A DNA stretch of 32,070 bases from Oscillospiraceae bacterium (lineage in GTDB: Bacteria > Bacillota > Clostridia > Oscillospirales > Ruminococcaceae): assembly GCA_017847875.1 (NCBI GenBank), contig JAGASN010000010.1:1-32070 (forward strand), given 5' to 3'. The position numbers and the translations under genes were made by a program. This document shows, piece by piece, positions 6,663-15,192 of the stretch. The notes beneath the pieces are model-generated. The model was given only the letters and a program-made list of their open reading frames with translations. It did not search any database and was not told the DNA's origin. Every line of letters starts with the position of its first letter. The first letter of the stretch is position 1.

Positions 6663-7730
6663 ATGAAAAAATTTTTAAGCTTTTTTCTGGCATTTTTAAT
6701 GACGGTAATCGTCTTGCCGGTAAATGCCTTTGCCGAAGAAGTTGTCTATTTTTCCATAAGCGATAACGGAGCATATGTTTATTCCGATACGAAACAGATT
6801 CCGATGGCGTATGTTGAAATTCCTATTTCAGAAATCAAGGGAATTGATCTTGAAGAATATGGACTTGGAGAATATGCAATAGACAACAACAAGGATGGAG
6901 AAGACGATATTACGGTTCTTCATCTTTATATCTACGCACATGAAAATCATTATTATGAAGGAGCAAATCTTCTCGTGGAAAATGCAGAGGGGGCTCCCGG
7001 AAGTATATTTTTCAATTGGTTCTGGGGTCATGATTGCAACCTCAACTATTATGTGAATGGAAAATATCCCCTTTTCAGTGATGGAAGGGGTTCCACCGCG
7101 GACATAATTGAAGTGAAAAACGGAGATTTTGTGGATATTATGATGCTTTCAAGCTGGGCGTTTTACGGCGATTCCGGCGCCGGATTCCACAATTTTTTTG
7201 ATAAAAACGGAAATATAGTTCACAGAATCAATGCGGAACTCAACGAAAAAGTTGAGTTTGAGCTTAAACGCGGATACGGAAATATTAATATCGGCGGTGC
7301 AACCGAATATGTTTCCGTCGGAAATGTTCCCGTTTATTACAGCAAAACCGAACTTTATGCGGAGGATGCGCAAACCGTTGAATCCGACGAGAACGGAAAT
7401 GTTTCCATAACTTTCCCCTCCGCCGGAAAATGGTATGTATGGATGGACGGACAAAAAGGACTTGATCAGGATACCCAAAACATAGTTTCTTCCCCGGCAT
7501 ATCTCGAAGTTGAGGTTGAAGAAAACACTGTTCTTGGAGATGTAAACGCTGACGAAAAGGTGAATCCGGTGGATATCGTTCTTTTAAGAAAATATTTGCT
7601 GAACAAAGAAAAATATCCTCTTACCGATGAAAAAGCGGCAGACGTAAATGCTGACGGAAAGGTGAATCCGGTTGATATCGTTCTTTTGAGGAAATATCTG
7701 TTGAACAGTGAAAAATATCCTCTTGGATAA
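6663..7730 (+). CDS. Secreted dockerin protein with DUF4430-like (transcobalamin-like) body
   Basis: The ATG at 6663 follows AAGGAG by six bases and opens a 355-residue protein with a clear signal peptide (MKKFLSFF...VNAFAEE, cleavage near residue 24). The central part has FNWFWGHDCNLNYYVNGKYPL (split here as FNWFWGHDCN + LNYYVNGKYPL, about residues 116-138) and a following NGDFVDI; this W...YYVNG...GD pattern resembles DUF4430, the beta-grasp fold of the transcobalamin C-terminal domain, though the match is by eye. The C-terminus (about 291-355) is a type I dockerin: two Ca2+-binding repeats, DVNADEKVNPVDIVLLRKYLL and its near copy with DVNADGKVNPVD. It lacks its own anchor, so it should bind a cohesin; the next gene starts 25 bp later and has a cohesin-like N-terminus. 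Control is probably by the upstream cobalamin riboswitch. Confidence 0.85.
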   Translation: MKKFLSFFLAFLMTVIVLPVNAFAEEVVYFSISDNGAYVYSDTKQIPMAYVEIPISEIKGIDLEEYGLGEYAIDNNKDGEDDITVLHLYIYAHENHYYEGANLLVENAEGAPGSIFFNWFWGHDCNLNYYVNGKYPLFSDGRGSTADIIEVKNGDFVDIMMLSSWAFYGDSGAGFHNFFDKNGNIVHRINAELNEKVEFELKRGYGNINIGGATEYVSVGNVPVYYSKTELYAEDAQTVESDENGNVSITFPSAGKWYVWMDGQKGLDQDTQNIVSSPAYLEVEVEENTVLGDVNADEKVNPVDIVLLRKYLLNKEKYPLTDEKAADVNADGKVNPVDIVLLRKYLLNSEKYPLG

Positions 7731-7754
7731 TTAAAAAAGAAAGGTCGTTTTTAA

Positions 7755-10700
7755 ATGAAAAGAATAGTTGCTTTGTTTTTATCTTTTCTTCTTGCGTTCG
7801 GAGGAATTCCGGTTTATGCGGAAGAAACTGCTGTAGCTTTGTCAAAAAGCGAAATTGAAGCAGGCGAAGAAGTAACCTTAACTTTTACTTACCCCAAAGA
7901 TGTAGGGAATGTTCTTTATGCTGGAGTAAATGTTGTTTATGATGCGGAAAACTTCGTCCTGAAAAGCGGTCCATCAGGTTGGACAACTGACGATTCCAAT
8001 GGAGTTGCCGCAGCGAACTATCTTCCTTCCGATGTGGAAGCCGGCGAGGATTTCAGCGAAAAATCTGTTGAATTTGTTTTTACTGCAAATTCTTCCGCAA
8101 AAGCAGGTTCCTACGAATTTACTGTAGGTTATCAGGCTGTTGATACCAACAACGATATCCATGAAGCTAACGGAATTAAAGCAACTTTGAACATCAAAAC
8201 TGCTGAAATTGCCGTTGAAAGCGTTTCCCTCAACAAAACCTCTCTTTCTCTTGAAGAAGGTGCAAGCGAAACCCTTACCGCAACCGTTTTTCCGGAAAAC
8301 GCAACGGACAAAACCGTAACATGGGAATCTTCCGACAAAGAAATTGCAACCGTTGAAGAAGGCGTTGTAACCGCTGTTAAAGCAGGCAGCGCAACCATCA
8401 CTGCAAAATCCGGCGAAAAAGAAGCAAAATGCGAAGTAACCGTTACCGCAAAAGTTGTTTCGGAACCTTTCAGCTATACTATAAGCGATATTCCTTCCAA
8501 TGGTGACAACTGGGCAAAACTTGATTCTCTGGTAATAAGCGGAGAAACAGGCAAAGTTATCGGACATTCCTGGAACGGTTTTTCCCTTATTGTTATGCTT
8601 GATAAGAGCACTCCCGATGACGCTGTAATCAACAGCAAAGCCAACACTTCCGGAATGCGTCCCACTCTTTCCGGTGCAGGAGATATAACTCTTGAAAACG
8701 GCACGGCAAAACAAAGCCTTAAACTTTCAAGCTCATTTGGCGATATCTGTAAAGTAGATATTCTTTATACCAAAGATAACGCTCCGGTTATTGCAGATGG
8801 AAAAGATTCCGAAATTACCGCTGTTATTGCATTTGGAGAAAGCTATGAAGCAGATGTTTCCAACATTTTTACCGATGAAGATGGTGACGAACTTTCTTAT
8901 CAGGTAAAAGTCGATGACGGAGCATATGAAAATTTTGGAGGTTCAAAATATATTTATAAAAGCGAAGTAGCCGGTGAGCATGTTTTGAATTTCCGCGCTT
9001 ATGACGGTGTTCTTTATTCCGAAGGAACCTATACCGTAAAACTTAAAATCGAAAACTCCAAAACCACTTATGATGTTAACGTAACTGTTCCGGATGGCAT
9101 TTCTCCGAAATTTTATGCGGTAAATACAGTAAAAAACGGTGCGGTTGTTAAAGGCGACGAACTTGCTTTTGAAAACGGAAAAGTAAAAGTTCCCGAAAAC
9201 ATTACAAGAATTATGTGGGAAGCAGATGGCTTTGCAGGAATGAGCGCCTCTGTTTCTGCCGGAGCAAATCTTGAACTTGTAAAAACCGAATTTGAAGCAC
9301 AGGATTATTTTGGCAAAGCAGATACTGCAGCAACCATTGAAATCACAGATCCTGAAGGCGTAAAAATCAGCGGAAAAACTGCCGATACATACCTTCTTCC
9401 CGCTGTTTCCGGTTTTACTTATAAAGTAACAGCAGGTGTTTCCGGATATAGCCCTGTGGAACTTACCGAACAGACCCCGACTTCCGGAAAAGTTGAAATT
9501 AAACTTGTGCTTATTCATTTTTCCGTAATTGCCCCCAAAGGTTCCGTTGTTTCCGCCGGTACCCTTACCGGTTCTTTCGCATATTCCTTCAAAGAGCCTA
9601 TTGTTATCGAAACCGAAGGCGAAACCGCAGTATATAAATTCGCTCCCTTGTCCGGACAGAACACATTTATCAGAGTTCAGCGCCCCGATGACCCGGATGC
9701 AGTAACCTATTGGGATTGGAAATCTTCCAAGGCCGATAAACAGACCATCACCATCACCGAAGAAATGCTCTTTATGAACGACAGCGGAGAAGATAAATTC
9801 GATTCCGATACCGTTTATCGTAACTTTGAAAAATTTGCCATGGACCTTGGCGATATTTATATGAATATCAACAACCAGGGCTATATAAACCTCAACGTCG
9901 GCGATGTCAAGGGACTCAACATGTTCCGTAATTTCCAGGCAATTAACAGCTTTATCAATGACAAAATTTCTCTTCCGGATTTCAAATATGAAATCATCAA
10001 CCTTGAAGGAAATGACGTAATTTCCATTAAACCCGATAAATTTAATTCCGCGTCCGCAACGCTTACCGCAAAAGGCGAAGGTACCGCAATTGTTCTTGTA
10101 ACCTATGACGCAATGTACAGCGACTCCACCGTAGCGAACTCCAACGGCGATGCGGGCGGCGGTAACAGATATACTGCTATCTGGCCCGACAGAACCGGCG
10201 TTTTCGTAGTAAGCGTTGGAAAAGACGGCACTGCTGTCAAGAGTAACATGACCTGCAACGGCGCTGTTTTCGATGCGGAACATTCTCCCCAATTCTATAT
10301 CGGCAACGAAGGCGCAAGCGTTTCCTTTGTTCCTGATGAAGGCGTTACCGTAACCGTTAACAGATCCACCGTCGGAAAAGAAACTCTTTCCTTCGGTCAG
10401 TTTACAAGCGAAGGAGTAACCGTCGATTCCGAAACCGGAAAAGTTACCGTTTCCGGACTTAAAACCGGCCGCCATATCATCAAATTTGAAAAAGACGGCG
10501 TTGCTTCCTATCAGGTTGTTACCGCACAGCAGGTAACCGTTGATATCGTAAGATCCGACGGAACCGAACTTGGACTCGATTCTACCATTGCTCCCGGAAC
10601 TGCGCTTACTCTTAAAATCAAAGGACTTACCAACCCGGCAGAAAAATTTGCAACCAAATATAACTTCAACGCGCAGGTAACCTATAAAGATGAAAAGGGC

Positions 10701-13112
10701 AACACCTATAAAAACTCTTCCGGCGCAGCATTCGGAAAATATGACTTCAGTAGCCTTGAACAAATTGTAAACGTAACCGTTCCTTCCGATTGGGAAGGCG
10801 AAACCTTTACCCTTAACGGATATATCCAGATGGGAGGTTTTTCCGGCGGTGCAATCGGTGACCACAGAAAAGTTTCTTACGGAACCAGTTCCGGAATGGC
10901 AACCGGTTCCGGTGCGGGAATGGTTTTGGGAACTCTTCCCGAACTTGTACTGAACATCGGAAATGTTAAAGCAACCTCCATTTCTCTTGACAAAACTTCT
11001 GTACGCGCGGAAGCTGATGAGCCCTTTGCTCTTACGGCAACCGTTCTTCCCGAAAACTCCACCGACGTTGTTGAATGGAGCAGCGCAGACGAAACCATTG
11101 CAACCGTTAAAGACGGCGTTGTAACCGGACAGTCCGCAGGCAAAACCACAATTACCGCAAAAGCCGGTGACCTCACCGCTGTTTGCGACGTTGAAGTTTA
11201 CGGAACCAAAAAAGAAATTGATGTTAATACAACTCCCACAGCTAACAAATATTACTTCACGGACGTCAGAATCAAGGGCGTAAGAGGAACCGTTGAAAAA
11301 TCCGAAGGCACCACCCACACAATTTTGCTTGACCCAAGAACCAAAACTACCGATACTCTTGATTTTGTGATGACTGCCAACAGAATCAATTCTTCCCGCT
11401 ATTTCTGGGTAAACAACAACAAGCTCCAAACCTCTGCCGGAAATCCCGGAACCATATCCGTTGTTCCGGACTGGAACGAAAACAACGAAGCTGTTGTTAC
11501 CATCAGAATAGCAAACAACAGCGGTAGCAGCAATTATGATGGTCCTCACACACTGAATCTTAAAATCGCTCCTCATGACCATGACAGCGAAAACGAAGTA
11601 GCTGACGTAAAATATCTTAAATCCGAAGCAACCTGCACCGAAAAAGCTGTTTATTGGAAATCCTGCAGCGTCTGCGGACTTGCAAGCGATTCCGAAACCT
11701 TCAAATTTGGTGAAATCAATTCCGATGCTCATGAATGGGATGAAGGCAAAGTTACCACCGAACCTACCTGTTCCGAAGCCGGTGTAAAAACCTTCACCTG
11801 TAAACATGATGCTCAGCATACCAGAACCGAAGAAGTTGCTGTTGATGAAAATGCTCATAATTGGGGCGAAGCCGAATATACCTGGGCAGAGGACGGTTCT
11901 TCCTGCACCGCAACCCGCGTTTGCAAAAATGACGGAAACCATAAGGAAACCGCAAACGCAACCGAAATAAAATCCGCAACAACCAAAGAACCCACCTGCG
12001 AAGAAAAAGGCGAAACCGAATATACAGCAATCTTTGATGTTGATTGGGCGGCAAAACAGACCAAAACCGTTGCAGATATCAGCGAAAAAGGTCACGATTG
12101 GGGCGAAGCGGAATACACCTGGGCGAAGGATGCTTCTTCCTGCGAAGCAAAACGTGTTTGCAAAAACGATGAAAAACATGTTGAAACCGTAAAAGCAAAA
12201 ACCGTAACCGGACAGGTCGCAGAAGAGCCCACCTGCGTAACCAAAGGTGTAACTCAGTATACCGCAATTTTCGAAGAGGACTGGACCGAAAATCAGTACA
12301 CCTCACTCTCCGATATCGAAATCGATAAGAACGCTCATGAATGGGACGGATGGGAAGTTGTAAAAGAAGCGTCCTATACCGAAGAAGGAACCAAAAAACG
12401 TGTTTGCAAACTCAGCGACGAGCATTTTGAAGAAAAAACTATTGAAAAACTTGTTCCTACCGCAACCGAAAAAGTTGAAGGTCCCGGTGGTACCAAACAA
12501 TATGTTGTCGCATATCAGGAAGGCGTTGTAATGGTTCCTGCAGGCCTCGAAGACGAATATCCCAACCAGCAGGCAGTAAAAGACGCGCTTAAGGCAAAAG
12601 TTGAGAACGGCGACCTTAAGGGCAAAATAAACCTTGTTTTCAGAGAAGTAACCGCCGGTTATTATGAAAATGGAGCATTCGTTCCCGTTTCCAACAAAGA
12701 GTTCTTTGAAAACGGAAGAACTATCGACATTCTTCTCAAATATCCCGAGGGCGCAGATGAAAACGACAAATTTGAGGTATATCACCTCAGAGATGACGGC
12801 GTTATCGAAAAATGCGTAATCAAAGATAAAACCGACGAAGGTCTTGTAATTGAAGTTGGCAGTCTTTCTCCTTTTGCAATCGCTTATGAAAGCGTTGATA
12901 ACGCTCCCAACAGACCTTCTCTTCCCGATTTCCCAGTTTTCGGAAGACCTTCCACCGGAAACGGAATAACCATTATCACCCCCGAAGATGAAAAAGAAGA
13001 AGCAAACCCCAACACCGGTGCACCGATTGCTTGCTCTTTCGATCTTACCGCAGCAGGTGTTGTTGTTCTTGCGGCAACCGCAACCTTTCTTAAAATTAAA
13101 CGTAAAAAATAA
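7755..13112 (+). CDS. Giant NPNTG-anchored surface protein with cohesin-like N-terminus and BIG2 domains
   Basis: This 1785-residue protein starts at an ATG ten bases after AGAAAGG. Visible in order: signal peptide (1-23, ending VYAEE); a cohesin-like domain (about 25-147: LSKSEIEAGEEVTL, LYAGVNVVYDAENFVL, SAKAGSYEFTVGYQAVD); BIG2 (152-232); a cadherin-like DEDGDELSYQV segment (about 375); a long unrecognised central region with TAIWPDRTGVFVVSVG (about 805-820); a second BIG2 (1072-1151); Cys/His repeats of the EPTCSEAGVKTFTC type (1274-1569); a conserved C-terminal domain (1576-1712); a Pro-rich linker; and NPNTGAP (1751) with a hydrophobic stretch and KIKRKK tail. It should be sortase-linked to the wall. 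It follows the dockerin gene by 25 bp, so a cohesin-dockerin complex is likely. It is a paralogue of the 1-4236 gene. The cohesin call is from pattern, not a search. Confidence 0.88.
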   Translation: MKRIVALFLSFLLAFGGIPVYAEETAVALSKSEIEAGEEVTLTFTYPKDVGNVLYAGVNVVYDAENFVLKSGPSGWTTDDSNGVAAANYLPSDVEAGEDFSEKSVEFVFTANSSAKAGSYEFTVGYQAVDTNNDIHEANGIKATLNIKTAEIAVESVSLNKTSLSLEEGASETLTATVFPENATDKTVTWESSDKEIATVEEGVVTAVKAGSATITAKSGEKEAKCEVTVTAKVVSEPFSYTISDIPSNGDNWAKLDSLVISGETGKVIGHSWNGFSLIVMLDKSTPDDAVINSKANTSGMRPTLSGAGDITLENGTAKQSLKLSSSFGDICKVDILYTKDNAPVIADGKDSEITAVIAFGESYEADVSNIFTDEDGDELSYQVKVDDGAYENFGGSKYIYKSEVAGEHVLNFRAYDGVLYSEGTYTVKLKIENSKTTYDVNVTVPDGISPKFYAVNTVKNGAVVKGDELAFENGKVKVPENITRIMWEADGFAGMSASVSAGANLELVKTEFEAQDYFGKADTAATIEITDPEGVKISGKTADTYLLPAVSGFTYKVTAGVSGYSPVELTEQTPTSGKVEIKLVLIHFSVIAPKGSVVSAGTLTGSFAYSFKEPIVIETEGETAVYKFAPLSGQNTFIRVQRPDDPDAVTYWDWKSSKADKQTITITEEMLFMNDSGEDKFDSDTVYRNFEKFAMDLGDIYMNINNQGYINLNVGDVKGLNMFRNFQAINSFINDKISLPDFKYEIINLEGNDVISIKPDKFNSASATLTAKGEGTAIVLVTYDAMYSDSTVANSNGDAGGGNRYTAIWPDRTGVFVVSVGKDGTAVKSNMTCNGAVFDAEHSPQFYIGNEGASVSFVPDEGVTVTVNRSTVGKETLSFGQFTSEGVTVDSETGKVTVSGLKTGRHIIKFEKDGVASYQVVTAQQVTVDIVRSDGTELGLDSTIAPGTALTLKIKGLTNPAEKFATKYNFNAQVTYKDEKGNTYKNSSGAAFGKYDFSSLEQIVNVTVPSDWEGETFTLNGYIQMGGFSGGAIGDHRKVSYGTSSGMATGSGAGMVLGTLPELVLNIGNVKATSISLDKTSVRAEADEPFALTATVLPENSTDVVEWSSADETIATVKDGVVTGQSAGKTTITAKAGDLTAVCDVEVYGTKKEIDVNTTPTANKYYFTDVRIKGVRGTVEKSEGTTHTILLDPRTKTTDTLDFVMTANRINSSRYFWVNNNKLQTSAGNPGTISVVPDWNENNEAVVTIRIANNSGSSNYDGPHTLNLKIAPHDHDSENEVADVKYLKSEATCTEKAVYWKSCSVCGLASDSETFKFGEINSDAHEWDEGKVTTEPTCSEAGVKTFTCKHDAQHTRTEEVAVDENAHNWGEAEYTWAEDGSSCTATRVCKNDGNHKETANATEIKSATTKEPTCEEKGETEYTAIFDVDWAAKQTKTVADISEKGHDWGEAEYTWAKDASSCEAKRVCKNDEKHVETVKAKTVTGQVAEEPTCVTKGVTQYTAIFEEDWTENQYTSLSDIEIDKNAHEWDGWEVVKEASYTEEGTKKRVCKLSDEHFEEKTIEKLVPTATEKVEGPGGTKQYVVAYQEGVVMVPAGLEDEYPNQQAVKDALKAKVENGDLKGKINLVFREVTAGYYENGAFVPVSNKEFFENGRTIDILLKYPEGADENDKFEVYHLRDDGVIEKCVIKDKTDEGLVIEVGSLSPFAIAYESVDNAPNRPSLPDFPVFGRPSTGNGITIITPEDEKEEANPNTGAPIACSFDLTAAGVVVLAATATFLKIKRKK

Positions 13113-13366
13113 AATTCCTTCCTTTTAAAATTTACGCAAACGAAAAGGAGCCCTGCAAAAAATGCAGGGCTCCTTTTCTGTTTGGAGTAAACTTTATCAA
13201 ATGCTTTATATAGGTATCAAAAAGGCAGCAAACACGCTTTTTTAGCAAAAACGAGGTGATTTGTACTTTGCTGAAAATGGCTTTGTCAAGCCGAAATCCG
13301 GCACAAAACGGAGATAAAAGTCCGGATTCGGCTCAGCCTTTTCAGTTCTCCAAATGTTAATCTCGT
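13113..13366 (+). repeat. Duplicated 3' flank, copy 2
   Basis: This is the counterpart of 4237-4490, with a constant offset of 8876 bases at the start and only scattered substitutions. It contains an identical terminator. No gene is visible in it. Confidence 0.9.
13143..13177 (+). terminator. Terminator of the riboswitch-dockerin-scaffold operon
   Basis: It is identical to 4267-4301: a 14-15 bp GC-rich stem flanked by A and T runs, 30 bp after the stop codon. Confidence 0.92.
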
Positions 13367-13380
13367 TTTGCAGAATTTAC

Positions 13381-13409
13381 GAAGCCTGCCCTTTGGGTGG
13401 GCTTCTTTT
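13381..13409 (+). terminator. Second terminator-like hairpin
   Basis: GAAGCCTGCCC pairs with GGGTGGGCTTC (two G-U pairs), has a TTT loop and is followed by TTTT. It takes the place that the 4505 hairpin has in copy 1. Confidence 0.6.
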
Positions 13410-13435
13410 CTATTGTCGCACTGAGGTGTCCTCGT

Positions 13436-13508
13436 AAAAAAGCCTTCCCCTTGAGGGGAAGGTGGATTTTTTGCAACTTGTTACAAAAAAGACGGATGAG
13501 GGATTATA
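13436..13508. repeat. Short palindromic intergenic repeat (CCTTCCCC-TTGA-GGGGAAGG type)
   Basis: CCTTCCCC (13443-13450) and GGGGAAGG (13455-13462) form a perfect hairpin, followed by GACGGATGAGGGATT. Related units occur at 18221-18285 and 20141-20217, always between genes. The family resembles dispersed small repeats of gut Firmicutes. Confidence 0.6.
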
Positions 13509-13524
13509 GGTAACCCGGAGGGCA

Positions 13525-13555
13525 GAACCTCACCATTCGGTGGGCTTCTTTTTTT
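13525..13555 (+). terminator. Imperfect hairpin sharing the 4505 left arm
   Basis: The sequence CAGAACCTCACCATTCGGTGG is shared exactly with 4503-4523; here the right arm has one mismatch. Seven T follow it. Confidence 0.45.
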
Positions 13556-13566
13556 ATGCAAAACAA

Positions 13567-13597
13567 AAAAATCCGGCAGCAAATCTGCCGGATTTTT
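13567..13597 (-). terminator. Bidirectional terminator after the trigger-factor-like gene
   Basis: AAAAATCCGGCAG pairs perfectly with CTGCCGGATTTTT around a CAAAT loop. It lies 14 bp beyond the minus-strand stop and can end transcription from both sides. Confidence 0.88.
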
Positions 13598-13610
13598 AAT
13601 TTTCGCTGTT

Positions 13611-14561
13611 TTAAACAATTGTGATTTCTGCCGCTTCGCGAACAAGTTTAAGAACTTTTCCGGTAACAACGCTGTGAGCAACGGATTTTTCAATTTCGGA
13701 ATCGTTTGCGCAGAGTTCTTTGATCTGTTCAAAAGTCATACCGTTCTGCTGGGCAACGTGTTTAAGAGTGTGTTCAATTTCCGGCTCTTCGGCGGTTATG
13801 TTTTCAAGTTCGGCAATTTTAAGAACCGCTTCCGTAACGCGAAGGCTGTTGACGGCGTCTTTTCTGGCTTCCGCTTTCATCTGTTCAACGCTGCTTCCGG
13901 TGAACTGGCAGTACATTTCAAGGTTAAGGCCCTGCTGTGCAAGCTGTGCGGAAAAGCTTCCGAGGATATTTTCGATTTCTTCCTCGATCTGTTCATCAGA
14001 AGGTTCAAAATCAAGGGATTCTGCCGCCTGGAGAATAAGGCGGTTCTGAAGTTCGAATTCAGCTCTGTCGTCGGAAAGAGCCTGCATTGAAAGGGTAAGT
14101 TTTTCCTTGAATTCTTCAATGGTTTCGCAATCTCCGAATTCTTTTGCAAATTCGTCGTTCAGTTCATATTTGGATTTTGCGTGAATGTGGTGAATTTTGC
14201 AGTGGAATTCGGCGGCTTTTCCGGAAAGTTTCGGGGAATGATATGCTTCCGGGAAAGTTACGGAAACAATTACTTCTTCTCCGATTTCTTTTCCGACAAG
14301 CTGTTCTTCAAAACCGGGAATGAACATTCCGCTTCCGAGAGTAAGGGGCTGGTGCTGGGCGGTGCCGCCTTCGAACTGTTCTCCGTCGCAAAAACCTGCG
14401 TAATCGATAATTACTTCGTCGCCGAGCTGTGCGGGTCTGTCTGTGATGTGTACAACTTTCGGGTTTTCTTCAAGGATAGCATCGATCTGCTGCTGAACGT
14501 CCTCTTCGGTAACAATGTAGTGTTCCAAATCGGCCTTGAGGCCGCGATAAACAAAACTCAT
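13611..14561 (-). CDS. Trigger-factor-like peptidyl-prolyl isomerase lacking the ribosome-binding domain
   Basis: The 316-residue protein begins at an ATG preceded by AGGGAG. Residues about 42-128 form an FKBP-type PPIase domain as in trigger factor (AQLGDEVIIDYAGFCDGEQFEG ... MFIPGFEEQLVGKEIGEE, split across the domain). The remainder is the helical trigger factor C-terminal chaperone domain (KYELNDEFAKEFG, then charged helices up to KLVREAAEI). Canonical trigger factor is about 430 residues and starts with a ribosome-docking domain; here the protein starts about 100 residues later in the alignment, so ribosome binding is not expected. It is probably a cytosolic chaperone or PPIase. It stands alone with its own promoter and terminator, so it looks intact rather than a broken tig. 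Confidence 0.85.
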   Translation of the reverse strand: MSFVYRGLKADLEHYIVTEEDVQQQIDAILEENPKVVHITDRPAQLGDEVIIDYAGFCDGEQFEGGTAQHQPLTLGSGMFIPGFEEQLVGKEIGEEVIVSVTFPEAYHSPKLSGKAAEFHCKIHHIHAKSKYELNDEFAKEFGDCETIEEFKEKLTLSMQALSDDRAEFELQNRLILQAAESLDFEPSDEQIEEEIENILGSFSAQLAQQGLNLEMYCQFTGSSVEQMKAEARKDAVNSLRVTEAVLKIAELENITAEEPEIEHTLKHVAQQNGMTFEQIKELCANDSEIEKSVAHSVVTGKVLKLVREAAEITIV

Positions 14562-14611
14562 AAAAATCTCCCTGTTTTAAGTATAGTTTTTGCAAAAATG
14601 CGCATACAGAA

Positions 14612-14640
14612 ATGTTAATATGTTTTAAGGAATTTGTCAA
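14612..14640 (-). promoter_or_regulatory. Sigma-A promoter of the trigger-factor-like gene
   Basis: On the minus strand TTGACA (14640-14635) and TAACAT (14617-14612) are 17 bp apart, about 50 bp ahead of the ATG. Confidence 0.75.
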
Positions 14641-14648
14641 GTAAGAGC

Positions 14649-14686
14649 GAAAAAAACAAAGGACGCCGGAAACAGCGCCCTTTGTT
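14649..14686 (-). terminator. Terminator of the lipoprotein operon
   Basis: AACAAAGGGCGC pairs with GCGTCCTTTGTT (one G-U) on the minus strand and is followed by a T run (A run at 14649-14654 on the plus strand). Confidence 0.85.
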
Positions 14687-14691
14687 TTTTA

Positions 14692-15174
14692 TTATTTAAC
14701 CGGTTCAAGCCGGTCAATGCTCCAGAGAACAAGCGGATAATCGCTTCCGGTGTTTATGAATGAAAGACGGACAAACCACAAATCTCCGTTTGCAAGGAGA
14801 AAGAAATTGAAATCGTCTATGGGCTGGAACATGATTTTTCCGTAAGGCGAAAGGTCAAAATAATCTTCCGGATCATCAAAAAACGCCTTCCATTCTTCTT
14901 CGGAAAAGGGCAATTCCTGCCATTCCCATTTTTCGATAGGGAAAGTTTTTTCTTCGCCGTAAGAGGATACCCACCGAAGAGATTTTTCTTCAATCGTAAG
15001 TTCGCCGTCCATTACGGTAAACCATGAATTGTGCCAGTGGTTTGTATAGATTCTTTCCGCGGAAACATAGGCCGTTCCGGGAACAAGCTCGACAGATTTT
15101 GTTGAAACACAGCCGGAAAAGCTTATGAGCACCGCCAAAACCGCTATGAGCACGCAAAGATATTTTTTGAGCAC
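14692..15174 (-). CDS. Small lipoprotein, function unknown
   Basis: The GTG at 15174 follows CAGGTG by seven bases. The 160-residue product has a lipoprotein signal peptide with the lipobox SFSGC (Cys at about residue 22), so it should be lipid-anchored to the outer face of the membrane. The mature part is rich in Trp and acidic residues (HWHNSWFTVMDGELTI, KWEWQELPFSEEEW, FDDPEDYFDLSPYG) and looks like a small beta-rich domain; I do not recognise the family. It starts 18 bp after the YD-rich lipoprotein gene and shares its terminator, so the two form an operon. Confidence 0.85.
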   Translation of the reverse strand: MLKKYLCVLIAVLAVLISFSGCVSTKSVELVPGTAYVSAERIYTNHWHNSWFTVMDGELTIEEKSLRWVSSYGEEKTFPIEKWEWQELPFSEEEWKAFFDDPEDYFDLSPYGKIMFQPIDDFNFFLLANGDLWFVRLSFINTGSDYPLVLWSIDRLEPVK

Positions 15175-15192
15175 GAGTGAGCACCTGCCTTT

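Noticed and set aside
8943..12179. 1078-codon minus-strand ORF inside the giant surface gene
   Set aside because: Shadow of the plus-strand coding frame: Phe/Gly/Cys-rich with no domain and no start signal.
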